64,000 nucleotides of DNA from Undaria pinnatifida (lineage: Eukaryota; Sar; Phaeophyceae; Laminariales; Alariaceae): assembly GCA_012845835.1 (NCBI GenBank), contig JABAKD010000028.1:875501-939500 (forward strand). The letters run 5' to 3'. The position numbers and the translations under genes were made by a program. Position 1 is the stretch's first letter. Each line of letters starts with the position of its first letter. Of this stretch, positions 55,801-64,000 are shown piece after piece. A model generated the notes under the pieces. The model was not told the origin of the DNA. It searched no databases and saw only the letters and a program-made list of their open reading frames with translations.

Positions 55801-58800
55801 TTATGAGGATACTCAATTTTGGGAGCGTAAGACCTCTGCCGAAAAGCTGATGTGGGGAAATACAAAATTACTACCCGATGAAAAATCCCATGGTCCAGAT
55901 ATACAACGCATTTTTTTTTTAAATGAGATTCAGACGAATTTGGGTTTTGGTTTTGGGTTGAGGAGCCCCGTCATGCAGAAAACGGTTCAGCTGAAAAGTG
56001 CTCCCTCTACCGTAGCGTATGTGAAAATGTTAATACTATGATACGATGGCGGTATTGCGGCAAGGTTTTGGAAGTAATCGGCAAGATGGTCGTGACACAA
56101 TCGTGGCGAGGACGTGTTACGAGGTTTTATGGCAAGGTTGTGATAAGATTGAACTACATGGCGAAAAGGTTTTGTGGTGGAATGTGACACGACTATGGCA
56201 AGATTACAAGATTAAGGTTATGACAAGGTTGTGAATAGATTGTTGTATGACTAAGATAACAAAAGCCTTCGGCCCACCCCTCCCCCCCACCCCCCCGCTA
56301 TGTCTTGAGAGGGCTGCGTGATCAAATGACTAAGGCAAACAACAAATGATTACGCCCCCCCCCCCCTCTTCTTTTTCGTTTGCCCCACCGCCCATATTGG
56401 TCATTCGTGACATTGCTTGTTGGTGTCATGTACTGTTCAGGATTGAATGAGTACGTGACGGACGAGCTAGCGTTCGAGTTCCACTACTTTTTCACGCGAA
56501 AATTCTGGATGCTTTACCACTGCCAGGCGTTGGTCGTTGCCCCGGGGGGCTTCGGCACGCTGGACGAGCTCTTCGAGGTGGGTGGGTGGGATGGGAGTGA
56601 GGGCCTGTGTTTGTCTATTTGGATGTCTTTAACCCTGTCACTACCGCTGTGATGGTTTTTTTCCTAGTCTGATGCCAAGTAGTTGTTCCACAAAAGGTGG
56701 TTCTAGTTCCGTTTGCAGTTTCACAGGGACAAATCGTCGAAATGGTGTTGTGACAATTACGGTGTTAATAGAAAAACGTGAAGAAAATATCGAAAATGGT
56801 GGTATGGCGATTACAGGTATTAATAAAAAAAAGGCCGAAATGGTGGAATGACATGGATTGTGGTATTAATAGAATACAAGGTGACTTGAATGTAGTGTCG
56901 GCCACGCGAAGCAGCCTGGGTTGGTTGCGGGGGCAGGGGTGTGCCTGGACTGCAAGCTTAAGGAACTATGCAACGCTTGCACACGTCTGGCAGATGAGAT
57001 GCGAGGTCATGATATGCGCCTCCCAGGGTAAACAGACCCGTGGTGAGTATGACCTGCATGTATAGCCTATAGATCATGCTTGTAGGAGGGTAACTCCTCG
57101 GGAAATGGTCTCCGCTTTACAGAAGAATATTGGTCACCCCCCTGTGTTGAAGAGTACATCCAAGTCGTCGATGGGGTTACTTGTAAATGCCTTCTTCTTA
57201 CTGTGGCCTTCGTACTACCTCTACCCCTCCCTGTCTTTTTAGGTGTTGACCCTTAAGCAGACCGGGAAGGTCCAGAAGAACTTGCCCGTTATCCTCTTCG
57301 GAAAGGACTACTGGCAGACCATCATCAACTGGCAGGTGCAGTGCAGATATAATCTCCTGCAGCAGAGAGCCCCTTTTTTGGGACCCCGCGATAAGGAAAC
57401 ACGGTGTAATAGCCCCTTCTGAAGGACCCGCAATAGCGAAAAACGATATATTAGGGATCTCCAACTCCTGCGCACCGTCTTTTCCCACTCTTAAGGAATC
57501 AGGACCGTTCAAATGGACGCAGCAGGTCCCCTAACAGGGGCCAATGTCATGTCTCCCGCTTACAAAACGCCACATACATTCCTAGAAAACGAGTTATGTG
57601 CTCTCAAAGTGCTAGATTGCCAAATGTGGTAAGGGACGTCGGTATAGAAGGGACCCTCCGCCCGAACGCACTCTGATCGCTTAAAAGGAGCCATCTACTG
57701 TAAACTGAAGCGTTCCCATCCCCCGCCCGTTATTCACCCCTCCCCATTCCGTCCTATGATGTCACATAAGGTCACGCCGTGTATCGCCGTGTCATGACCT
57801 GTCACGTGATGTCGTATCGTGTCATAAAATGCCCTGTAATGTCATCTGGTATATAACGCCACGTCACGCCTCGCCGCGGCATGTTGTGTTGTGTCGTATA
57901 GTGTCAAGGCGTGTCACGTCCTGTCATGTCATGTCATGTCGTATAGTGTTACATATAGCATCACTTGATGTCATGTCGTATGACGCCATGTCATGGCATA
58001 ACGCCGTTTATCACTTAATGCCGTATCATTTTACGCCATGTCATGGCACAGCGCTATATATGCCGTGTACCGTCATGTTGTATTGTCATATAATGTCGTG
58101 CCTGGTGCAAAGTATATATATGTAAAATATGCACTTTTTTTTGGCATTGTGTTCTCCGGCGGCCGAGTTTTTTTCTTGCGCTTTCGGCTGCGGGACAAGC
58201 AAGTGGGCCGTCGGTACATTACAACGCATGTCCAGATCCCGGCTGAGCTCCATGGCTCGTGCTCTGAACATTCAAACTCGCTGAGCTGGCTCTTTCGTCA
58301 ATGGGTTGCGTTCCGCTTCGCGAAGCGAGAAGGTGCATGGAATACCCCAACATTTTTTGCTTTCTTAAATAGGGCGCTCCGCTCTCACATTGTTTTAATC
58401 GCCCGCTCCGCGCTCCAGCCCGCTATACAACACCATCAGTTCATTTTTTTTCACCCTCTCTGCCGTCTGCTACGGCAGCAACAACAGCAGCAGCAGCACT
58501 CTTCTGTGACAGCGACGGACGGTGCTTCTGTGTGTATGTGTGAGCGGAGTTTTTTCGAAAGCAGTCGCTCAGCCTAGCAGCCAAAAATTCAGCATCCAGC
58601 AGCATAGCAGCAGCGGTACACCGGCAGCCGTGCTCCAAGTTCTCGCCTTTGTGCCGGTAGTCGCGGTGTATGTGTGTGTGGTTGGCGCACAGCAGCCGGA
58701 GATCGAACCACGACGATATCATTTTCAGGTTCAACGCAAAAATCAAACGCGTCGGCGAGCCTCATACCAGGCACACGAAACATTCATCAGCAGCAAAAGC

Positions 58801-61273
58801 CGCAGCTCATACACATCTTTGGAACGCCTGCTTGTATTTGCCCGTTCGAATTGCGACACCCCCGGGGTATCAAGTTAACCCTATCGCAAAGGAGAGCCTT
58901 GTCCTAAGCATTATATGTACGTGTCGTGTTGTTGTGACATGCTTGCTGCTGCTGACGGAAACAGGCCCTGGTGGATTTTGGGACGATCGCGCAAGACGAC
59001 GTGGACAACCTCTTTTTCACGGACGACCCTAAGGAGGTGAGAGGTTACAGTTAAGGGTTGGCGTTGGCTTGTTCGTTACTGGTAGCGTTAGCGGTAGCGT
59101 TAGCGGTAGCGTTAGCGGTAGCGTTAGCGGTAGCGGTAGCGGTAGCGTTAGCGTTAGCGTTAGCGTTAGCGTTAGCGTTAGCGTTAGCGTTAGCGTTAGC
59201 GTCAGCGTTAGCGTTGGTGCTAGGCATGTGGCTGGAGTTAGCGTTAGGATTGGCGTTAGCGTCAGCGTTAGAGTTAGCGCAAGCGTTAGCGTCACCGTCA
59301 CCATTAGCGTTGGCGTCACGGTCACCGTCAGCATCAGCGTCAGCGTCAGTGTTAGCGTCAGTGTTAGCGTCAGTGTTAGCGTCAGTGTCAGCGTCAGTGT
59401 TAGCGTCAGTGTAAGCGTCAGCAATCGCGTTAGCAGCGTTAGCGTCAACGTTAGCGTCAGCGTCAGCGTTAGCGTCAGCAATCGCGTTAGCAGCGTCAAC
59501 GTTAGCGTCAGCGTCAGCGTTAGCGTCAGCGTCAGCGTTAGCGTCAGCAATCGCGTTAGCAGCGTCAGCGTCAGCGTCAGCGTCAGCGTCAGCGTCAGCG
59601 TTAGCGTCGGCGTTAGCGTCAGCGTCAGCGTTAGCGTCAGCGTTAGTGTTAGCGTCAGTGTTAGCGTCAGCGTTAGCGTCAGCGTTAGCGTCAGCGTTAG
59701 CGTCAGCGTCAGCGTCAGCGTTAGCGTCAGCGTCAGCGTCAGCGTCAGTGTTAGCGTCAGCGTCAGCGTCAGCGTCAGCGTCAGTGTCAGCGTCAGCGTT
59801 AGTGTCAGTGTCAGTGTTAGCGTCAGCGTCAGCGTTAGCGTCAGCGTCAGCGTCAGCGTTAGCGTCGGCGTCAGCGTCAGCGTCAGTGTTAGCGTCAGCG
59901 TTAACGTCAGCGTCAGCGTCAGCGTTAGCGTCAGCGTCAGTGTTAGCGTCAGCGTCGGCGTCAGCATTAGCGTTAGCGTCAGCGTCAGCGTCAGCGTCAG
60001 CGTCAGCGTCAGCGTCAGCGGTAGTGTTAGTGTCAGTGTTAGCGTCAGCGTCAGCGTTAGCGTCAGCGTCAGCGTCAGCGTCAGCGTCAGCGTCAGCGTT
60101 AGTGTCAGTGTTAGCGTCAGCGTTAGCGTTAGCGTCAGCGTCAGCGTTAGCGTTAGCGTTAGCGTCAGCGTCAGCGTTAGCGTCAGCGTCAGCGTCAGCG
60201 TTAGCGTTAACGTCAGTGTTAGCGTCGGCGTTAGCGTTAGCGTCAGCGTCAGCGTTAGCGTCAGCGTCAGCGATCGCGTTAACAGCGTTAGCGTCAGCGT
60301 TAACGTCAGCGTTAGCGTCAGCGTTAGCGTCAGCGTCAGTGTCAGCGTCAGTGTTAGCGTCAGCGATCGCGTTATCAGCGTCAGCGTCAGCGTTAACGTC
60401 AGCGTCGGCGTCAGCGTTAGCGTCAGCGTTAGCGTCAGCGTCAGCGTCAGCGTCAGCGTCAGCGTCAGCGTCAGCGTCAGCGTCAGCGTCAACGTCAGTG
60501 TTAGAGTCAGTGTTAGCGTCAGCGATCGCGTTAGCGTCACGATCGCGTCAGCGTCAGCGAACGCGTCAGCGTCAGCGTCAGCGTTAGCGTCGGGTCAGCG
60601 TTAGCGTTAGCGTTAGCGTCGGCGTCAGCGTTAGCGTCGGCGTCGGCGTCAGCGTTAGCGTTAGCGTTAGCGTCGGCGTCAGCGTTAGCGTTAGCGTTAG
60701 CGTTAGCGTCAGCGTCAGCGTTAGCGTCAGCGTTACCGCTGCGTCAGCGTTAGCGTTAGGGTTAGCGTCAGCGTTAGGGTTAGCGTTAACGTTAGCGTCA
60801 GCGTCAGCGTCAGCGTCAGCGTCAGCGTCAGCGTCAGCGCTAGCGTCAGCGTCAGCGTCAGCGTCAGCGTCAGCGTCAGCGTTAGCGTCAGCGTCAGCGT
60901 CAGCGTCAGCGTTTGCGTTAGCGATAGGATCAGCGTTTGCGTTTCTATTGGCTTTATGATCGGGGTTATCGATAGTGTTAGCGTTGGAGTTAGGTTGAGC
61001 GTTAGCTTGAGCGTTGGCGTTAGTTTTAGGGTTAGTGTTCGCCTTAGAGTTGACGTTAGCGTTGGCGTTTTGGGTTAGCGGTCGGGTTAGGAGTTACTGC
61101 GGACATGGGGAGGGTTACGTAAAGCACGAGCATAGCGGGGTGGTGGGGCGATACGGTGGGGGGATTGGCTGCCTGGATGCTAGAGCAAGGTGTGCCAGTG
61201 GAGATAACACGATCTGAGTTTTAGGTGGTTTTGGGTTTTGTTAGCGATTTTTTCGTCGTCGTCGTCGTCGTGG

Positions 61274-61311
<38 letters not shown>

Positions 61312-61502
61312 GCTGCTGTCTCTATTTCAGCTCTCCTCCTCTCTCTCCTCTCTCGCAAGCACACCCCACCTTGCTCACCCCCCTTCTCCCTCCCCCACTT
61401 TTTTTTTTCCGTGTCTGGTTTCCGTACACTTGCAAAAAGGCCCTCGCACACCTCGTCGTATGCCTTTCCAAGGACGGCATCAAGGGGAACGAGGAACTAT
61501 AA
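40846..61502 (+). CDS. LOG family protein (lysine decarboxylase-like fold), 10 exons, 334 aa
   Basis: Exons: 40,846-40,956; 46,287-46,356; 49,135-49,247; 51,692-51,754; 54,027-54,180; 55,161-55,289; 56,441-56,577; 57,243-57,335; 58,965-59,036; 61,440-61,502 (stop TAA). Phases agree at every join (1,005 nt). Motifs: [10 protein letters not shown] at 63-72 (Rossmann start), [14 protein letters not shown] at 180-193, TRK at 232-234 and the LOG signature PGGFGTLDE at 248-256, with catalytic-type Arg233 and Glu256 kept. LOG proteins hydrolyse nucleoside 5'-monophosphates to base and ribose 5-phosphate, some releasing active cytokinin; most are cytosolic. The layout with the EYEETLLRL segment before the FGSAR strand and a helical insert (99-171) matches the longer bacterial type rather than the short plant type, so substrate is open. 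An in-frame upstream Met at 40,669 would add 59 low-complexity residues; AAACATGGA at 40,846 is preferred. The exon 4 donor is GC. Confidence 0.9.
41035..41125 (-). repeat. SINE-B fragment
   Basis: Minus-strand match with TTTGTCGAAACTTATTTTTGCCAGCTGTGTGTGATACT. Lies at the start of LOG intron 1. Confidence 0.65.
42209..42740 (+). repeat. 180-bp satellite, three tandem units, in LOG intron 1
   Basis: Units start near 42,209, 42,389 and 42,567. Each has TTGGGCCCCAAAATAG, GTTCCAAGCCTTCACTCC, TCTGACAG.TCATCGATC and a GATCTG-rich end. GATC occurs many times per unit. Confidence 0.9.
42818..42890 (+). repeat. (GATCTGTAT / GATACGTAT) short tandem repeat
   Basis: About seven 9-10 bp units of GATCTGTAT or GATACGTAT follow the satellite. 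A related unexpanded sequence is at 27,330-27,380. Confidence 0.85.
43534..43870 (+). mobile_element. SINE-A, diverged subfamily copy
   Basis: The tRNA-like head (CCCCGGTGGTTCAATAGTAGG ... GTAGGTTCAAACTCCGGGAG) keeps A- and B-box-like motifs. The body keeps GACTCTTTCTTATACG and GCGAGAGCACGAGTTGG, and the end keeps ACCACGGCTTGATCCAGAAG. Confidence 0.75.
44640..44748 (+). repeat. 21-bp tandem repeat, five units
   Basis: Units TTAAGGTATTAGTGGGGTTTG, nearly identical. The following TTAGTCCGTTTGACCACTTG recurs at 45,030. Confidence 0.9.
44957..45062 (-). repeat. tRNA-like sequence (degenerate tRNA or SINE head)
   Basis: On the minus strand GCAAGTGGTCAAACGGACTAA fits an A box and GAGGGTTCAAATCCCACC fits a B box, spaced like a long-arm (Ser/Leu type) tRNA. 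The 5' and 3' ends do not pair as an acceptor stem. The A-box part is repeated at 44,745-44,770. Probably a tRNA pseudogene or tRNA-derived retroposon. Confidence 0.45.
45206..45475 (-). mobile_element. SINE-B, near full-length copy
   Basis: Minus-strand match to 33,715-33,936 including CACCCTGTTGACCCTGG, GTCGCCGACCTA, CACACAGCTTGCAAAGAT and the tail near 45,215. A further plus-strand truncated copy follows at 45,508-45,605. Confidence 0.75.
45508..45605 (+). mobile_element. SINE-B, 5'-truncated copy
   Basis: Contains AACACGCGCGGTCGGTGTG, CTTGCAAAGATGAGTTTCG and CACAGCTGTAGTGTATTTTTT. It faces the minus copy just upstream, giving an inverted pair. Confidence 0.75.
45858..46052. mobile_element. 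Tc1/mariner-pogo-like MITE with TA flanks
   Basis: Terminal inverted repeats CACTAGAGGTCCCCCAATAAGGCGG-like (left) and its diverged complement CCGCCTTAGTGAGGGACCTTCACT (right), bounded by TA on both sides. Inside, ATAAGGCGGTATCCC is repeated four times. About 195 bp, no coding capacity. Confidence 0.65.
46746..47053 (+). mobile_element. SINE-A, full-length copy
   Basis: Nearly identical to 33,946-34,252 from the tRNA-like head (GCCGGTCGCCCCGGTGGCG, B box GTTCGAATCCC) through the poly(A) tail. It lies in LOG intron 2 on the transcribed strand. Confidence 0.85.
47950..49130 (+). repeat. Pyrimidine-rich degenerate repeats before LOG exon 3
   Basis: Units like GCCATTTTCTCTCAACTTTTGTCC recur at 47,960-48,125, 48,425-48,640 and 49,030-49,130; the last runs into the acceptor at 49,134. 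Between them, two direct copies of about 110 bp (48,660-48,765; 48,838-48,940, GGACGTC.GCCGTGAGTTCGACG) resemble diverged SINE-B. Confidence 0.75.
49453..49985 (+). repeat. Direct repeat pair D5 in LOG intron 3
   Basis: 49,453-49,690 and 49,752-49,985 share CGCTAGACGAGCTCAACCGG, GCTCGTACCG and CGAAATGGTTTCT.A.TGACGGGGC in order. A related inverted copy lies at 55,800-56,035 in intron 6, with AGGAGCCCCGTCATGCAGAA. Confidence 0.8.
50505..50590 (+). repeat. 36-bp tandem duplication
   Basis: CACCACCGAGCGTAAGCCGC and TGGCGCGAGTGT occur twice in a row at about 50,520 and 50,556. Confidence 0.9.
51769..51947. mobile_element. pogo-like MITE next to the LOG exon 4 donor
   Basis: Ends TGGTGGTCCTCTATAGTGCC and the complement of GGCACCATAGATGGACCACC form inverted repeats, with TA outside both. 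TATAGTGCCGG recurs inside. The element begins 14 bp past the exon. A relative lies at about 63,042-63,215. Confidence 0.65.
53330..53545 (+). repeat. Dispersed repeat D1, longest forward copy
   Basis: Begins after a G run with GCGTACTCATTTGTTGCTTG and continues through ACGCATCCCTTTCGAGACGG and CAATAGAGACACCTCCAACA. The reverse copies (7,080; 22,795) cover the same span. It lies in LOG intron 4. Confidence 0.8.
53780..54000 (+). repeat. C-rich CCCCACCCAACC tract before LOG exon 5
   Basis: CT triplets (53,695-53,790) pass into degenerate CCACCCACCC and CCCCATCC repeats ending about 25 bp before the acceptor at 54,026. Confidence 0.85.
54230..54730 (+). repeat. (GGT)n / (GTTGGT)n array in LOG intron 5
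   Basis: Pure GGT stretches at 54,308-54,364 and 54,410-54,494, then GTTGGT and GTTTGT hexamers to about 54,600. It starts 50 bp after the exon 5 donor. Long open frames on both strands are artefacts of the repeat. Confidence 0.95.
55295..56260 (+). repeat. Degenerate ACAAGATTRTGG repeats in LOG intron 6
   Basis: Units such as GACAAGATTAGGAT and GGCAAGATTGTTGTGATGA fill 55,300-55,460, 55,600-55,720 and 56,060-56,250. The inverted D5 copy (55,800-56,035) separates the last two parts. Confidence 0.7.
57770..58095 (+). repeat. Degenerate GTCATGTCGTAT repeats in LOG intron 8
   Basis: Short CATGTCATG / GTATCGTGTCA units of 8-12 bp with many changes. Confidence 0.7.
58140..58925 (-). repeat. Inverted copies of D4 and D3 in LOG intron 8
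   Basis: 58,140-58,330 is the complement of D4 (CTTTCGGCTGCGGGACAAGC...GGCTGAGCTCCATGGC). 58,665-58,925 is the complement of D3 (ACCCCCGGGGTATCAAGTTAAC). Triplet CAG tracts lie at 58,480-58,498. Confidence 0.65.
59066..60950 (+). repeat. 1.9-kb GCGTTA / GCGTCA hexamer array in LOG intron 9
   Basis: More than 300 hexamers, mostly GCGTTA and GCGTCA with GTGTTA, GCGGTA, GCGTCG and AACGTC variants. An ATCGCGTTA variant recurs at irregular intervals (59,419; 59,475; 59,544; 60,270; 60,366; 60,525). Frames of over 500 codons stay open on both strands because the hexamer contains no stop. They encode only Ser-Val, Ala-Leu/Ser or Thr-Leu and are not genes. Confidence 0.97.
61256..61315 (+). repeat. 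(GTC)n-(GTT)n triplet tract
   Basis: GTCGTC units followed by about 13 GTT units, then CT-rich sequence up to the last LOG acceptor at 61,439. Confidence 0.95.
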
Positions 61503-64000
61503 AACCTCCTGCGGGCGACTTGTTGGGGGAGGATTCAGGGGACATCAATCCCCCCACCTCTGAGCGGACAGGGGACAGCAATCCCCCAACCAATCAGGGT
61601 ACAGGGGACATAACCCCCCCAACCCCTACCCCAACTTATCGACGGCCTCGCCCGGTCCACTGGTCGTGCCCTCTACCAAGGTAATATGCGTGCCATGGGG
61701 TTTGCTATAGAATTGCCGGAGGGGGTAGGACGGGGGTGAAGGTGGGAGGGTCGGGCGGGGGGGGGGAGGGGGGGGGGGGGCGGTGGAGAGCTTAGCGTTC
61801 ACTGACTGCTACTACGACTACTGCTGGAGCCCGTAGCTGGAAATCGGCTACTGTTGGCCTGGCCTATATTAGCCTCGATGTGTTTGTTTAGCACAGCACG
61901 GGGAAGTTTTCTCGTTTTGCGACTTTTGGCTGAAGTTGAAAACCTACGACTGCCGGAGTGGACGTAGGCTGAGTAGGACTGGTACGTATGCCACGGTGGC
62001 GGAGCGGGTGCGAGGGGAGTCCGCAGGCATCGTCAGTTTGGCATGATGGGTTTCCCGTCGTGTGTGTGCGAATGGTGGCGGTGGCGGCGGCATCGGCAGG
62101 GTTAGACTTAGTTTCGCTGTGTACTCTGCAGCCGCCGTATGGTGCTACCAAATTTGCTGCAACTGCTGTTATGCTGTTGCTGCTGATTAGCCTGAAATTG
62201 GTTTATTTGACGCAAGTTGCACGGAAGTCACTTTGCTTCTGCTACTGTTTTGCGTGAAATTGGGTGATTCTAAGTGCGACAGACCGTCGTAGCCCATGTT
62301 GTGCTGTTGCTGCTTTCAACAGGAGCTTAGCGTGCGGGAATATTTTATTCTCGTTTGCGTTTTTTTGGGAGGGCCTAAGGGAGAAGGAGACGAGGCCAAG
62401 GTTAGAATAGGAGTCTTTGAACAAGCACACGGGGTGGTACCTTAGTTGGCTAGCGCTGCCAACACAGGGGCAGGCCTCCGCTCCTCCTGCTCTCCCCTCC
62501 CCATTTGTCCCAGCCTCCCCCCCCCCTCCCGAGTTGGGGGTTGGGGGGTGGGAGGATTGCCTGGGCAAGATGCCCCGGACGATGTTAGGTAGGATTTCAA
62601 GCAGTCTCGACTGGGCGAGATGCTCCAGACGATGTTAGGTAGGACTTCAAGCAGGCTGGGCGGGGTGCGGTTGTTATACGCCTTGGATGGCGGTACGTAT
62701 GCTTTCGCTCTTCCACGTTTTTGTATTGATTGCGGTGAGGTTGTTGTTGCCGCTGCTGTTGCTGCTGCTGCTGCTCCCAATACTGCTGTTGCTGCCGCTG
62801 CTGCCAGCAACGGTGGAAACCACAATTTGACGGCGTTCTTGTGTAATTTTGTGTGGTGTATTTTTCGGCGAGATACGTACCGTCCGTTTTTTGTCGTGCG
62901 CTTGCGTTTTCGTGCGCGTTTTGTATTGTTTGCGCAGCATTGCACGGACAGTCGATTGTCATATTAATAGGCACAGGTAGAATACTGCTTTTTTTGTATT
63001 TTATTTTGACTGCAGGTGGAGGTGCAAGTAACTTGAGTACGGTAGTGGTACCTCTACAGTGCCTGTATTTCCAGCCGGAAACATGGGCAATATAACGGAA
63101 TCCGGCACACTACTCCGCACACTCCCACTGCTGGTTGTTCCCGTCTATGCCAAGCGATTCCACAGGCACTATAGCGGGCGACCGGCACTACTCGCGCTGT
63201 AGAAGGTCCTCTATCGTAGCGGTAGGTGGAAAAGTTTGTTTTGGGTTTCCATGTCTTTGTGCGGCAAGTGCAGGTCGTGACCGAGGCATGCTTTTGAGCC
63301 GTCGGTTGTGTTGCTGCTCGTACACACTGGCCTGTTATCAGCCAAACAAATTGGTCAATCATAAAACTACGGGCACGAAATATCTTTCTCTTGTGAGTCA
63401 TGTTATGGTATTCCCCTGGGAGCCTAACAAGGCGGAAGGTATGGGGTACGGCTGGATATAAAAGGGTTTCACATGCCCTTGAAGGCATGTGTTGTGACTA
63501 CAATTTTTACCCGTTAGCTTAACGCCGTACTGCTCGGCCTTCTCGCGCCAAAAGCGTCGTGGATACGTTGCGCCTTATAATCAGCACTATACTATTCAAA
63601 GTATGTACTTTGGGTTTCGTGATGATCTCGCCGGCATCGATTAAATCTACGGGACTCTAACCGCTACACGGTGGGTGGAAGAACCGCTGAAAATCGAGAG
63701 GCAACTTTTGACGGATATTCTATCGGGTCCGTGCTATCGCGATGGTTTTCACGCGCCAAGTCTTCTCGCGGCCATCATGTCGCTACTTTTATGTTTTTCA
63801 GTGAGAAGATAGCCGTTGGAAATCAGGATAAAATGGTTGGCGGTCATCCTGTTGGGCCCATATTCTGTCGCTGTAACTTTCTTGTCACCAAGTTGCGACC
63901 ATTTTATCGCGGGAATGGTGTCGTTGCTTTTTTTGGTGGGTGGAATGAGAGTCGTTGAAAATCGAGACGCGATGGTTGCCGGCCGTTCTGTCCGTCTTGG
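61503..64000. other. Region downstream of the LOG gene
   Basis: No gene recognised. Features: three GGGGACANNAATCCCCC units (61,538-61,620), G runs (61,757-61,780), a 57-bp tandem duplication (62,568-62,660, GATGTTAGGTAGGA.TTCAAG), GCT/GCC triplets (62,740-62,810), a MITE (63,042-63,215), and near the edge a direct repeat pair GTGGGTGGAA...TGAAAATCGAGA (63,670; 63,937). A 96-codon frame (63,671-63,958) lies between the latter and may be repeat-derived. Confidence 0.5.
63042..63215. mobile_element. pogo-like MITE, diverged relative
   Basis: Left end TAGTGGTACCTCTACAGTGCC and right end GCGCTGTAGAAGGTCCTCTA are imperfect inverted repeats. CACTATAGCGGGCGACCGGC near the right end matches the interior of the 51,769 element. 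Confidence 0.5.

Noticed and set aside
59029-60604. Open frames of over 500 codons on both strands encoding Thr-Leu, Ser-Val or Ala-Ser repeats
   Set aside because: They arise because GCGTTA/GCGTCA hexamers contain no stop in those frames; the region is an intron of the LOG gene.

Overview
The window is nuclear DNA from a eukaryote with large, intron-rich genes. It shows spliceosomal introns with GT-AG borders (plus one probable GC-AG intron), introns of 0.4 to 8 kb, and very heavy loading with microsatellites, minisatellites, SINE-like retroposons and MITE-like DNA transposons. No bacterial operons, rRNA, CRISPR array or intact autonomous transposon was found. The repeat-choked long introns, C/T-rich tracts before acceptors, a sulfotransferase of the kind abundant in stramenopile algae and a bacterial-type LOG-domain protein best fit a brown alga or related stramenopile. 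That placement is an inference; no marker gene proves it.

Three multi-exon genes can be assembled with matching intron phases. (1) A leucine-rich-repeat protein on the plus strand (about 3.87-6.34 kb, three exons seen, 5' end missing). (2) A sulfotransferase-like type II membrane protein on the minus strand, 12 exons from 28,739 down to 11,933, 511 aa, with an N-terminal membrane anchor and both PAPS-binding motifs. (3) A LOG/'lysine decarboxylase-like' nucleotide hydrolase on the plus strand, 10 exons from 40,846 to 61,502, 334 aa, with the PGGFGTLDE signature. A fourth candidate is a single-exon 244-aa reading frame on the minus strand (30,823-31,557) with an internal 21-residue repeat and no recognised family.

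Layout: 0-3.8 kb, a long dispersed repeat whose second copy lies at 37.8-39.5 kb, then a 64-bp tandem array; 3.9-6.3 kb, the LRR gene; 6.3-11.9 kb, intergenic repeats including two CAGGG-ended MITEs; 11.9-28.7 kb, the sulfotransferase gene, whose 8-kb first intron holds a 1.28-kb near-perfect palindrome; 28.8-40.8 kb, mainly SINEs, 'CGGTGCGGTT' arrays and the 244-aa ORF; 40.8-61.5 kb, the LOG gene, whose introns carry a 180-bp satellite, SINEs, MITEs, (GGT)n and a 1.9-kb GCGTTA/GCGTCA hexamer array; 61.5-64 kb, intergenic repeats.

The genes show no evident functional link. The sulfotransferase should act in the Golgi lumen (sulfation of glycans or similar acceptors) and the LOG protein in the cytosol on nucleotides. 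The most informative features are the retroposon families with clear target-site duplications (two have an empty-site comparison inside the window), the intronic giant hairpin, a probable GC-AG intron beside a MITE, and a 9-bp motif (TACCTGGTA or its complement) strongly over-represented in non-coding DNA. No convincing new multi-gene system was found.
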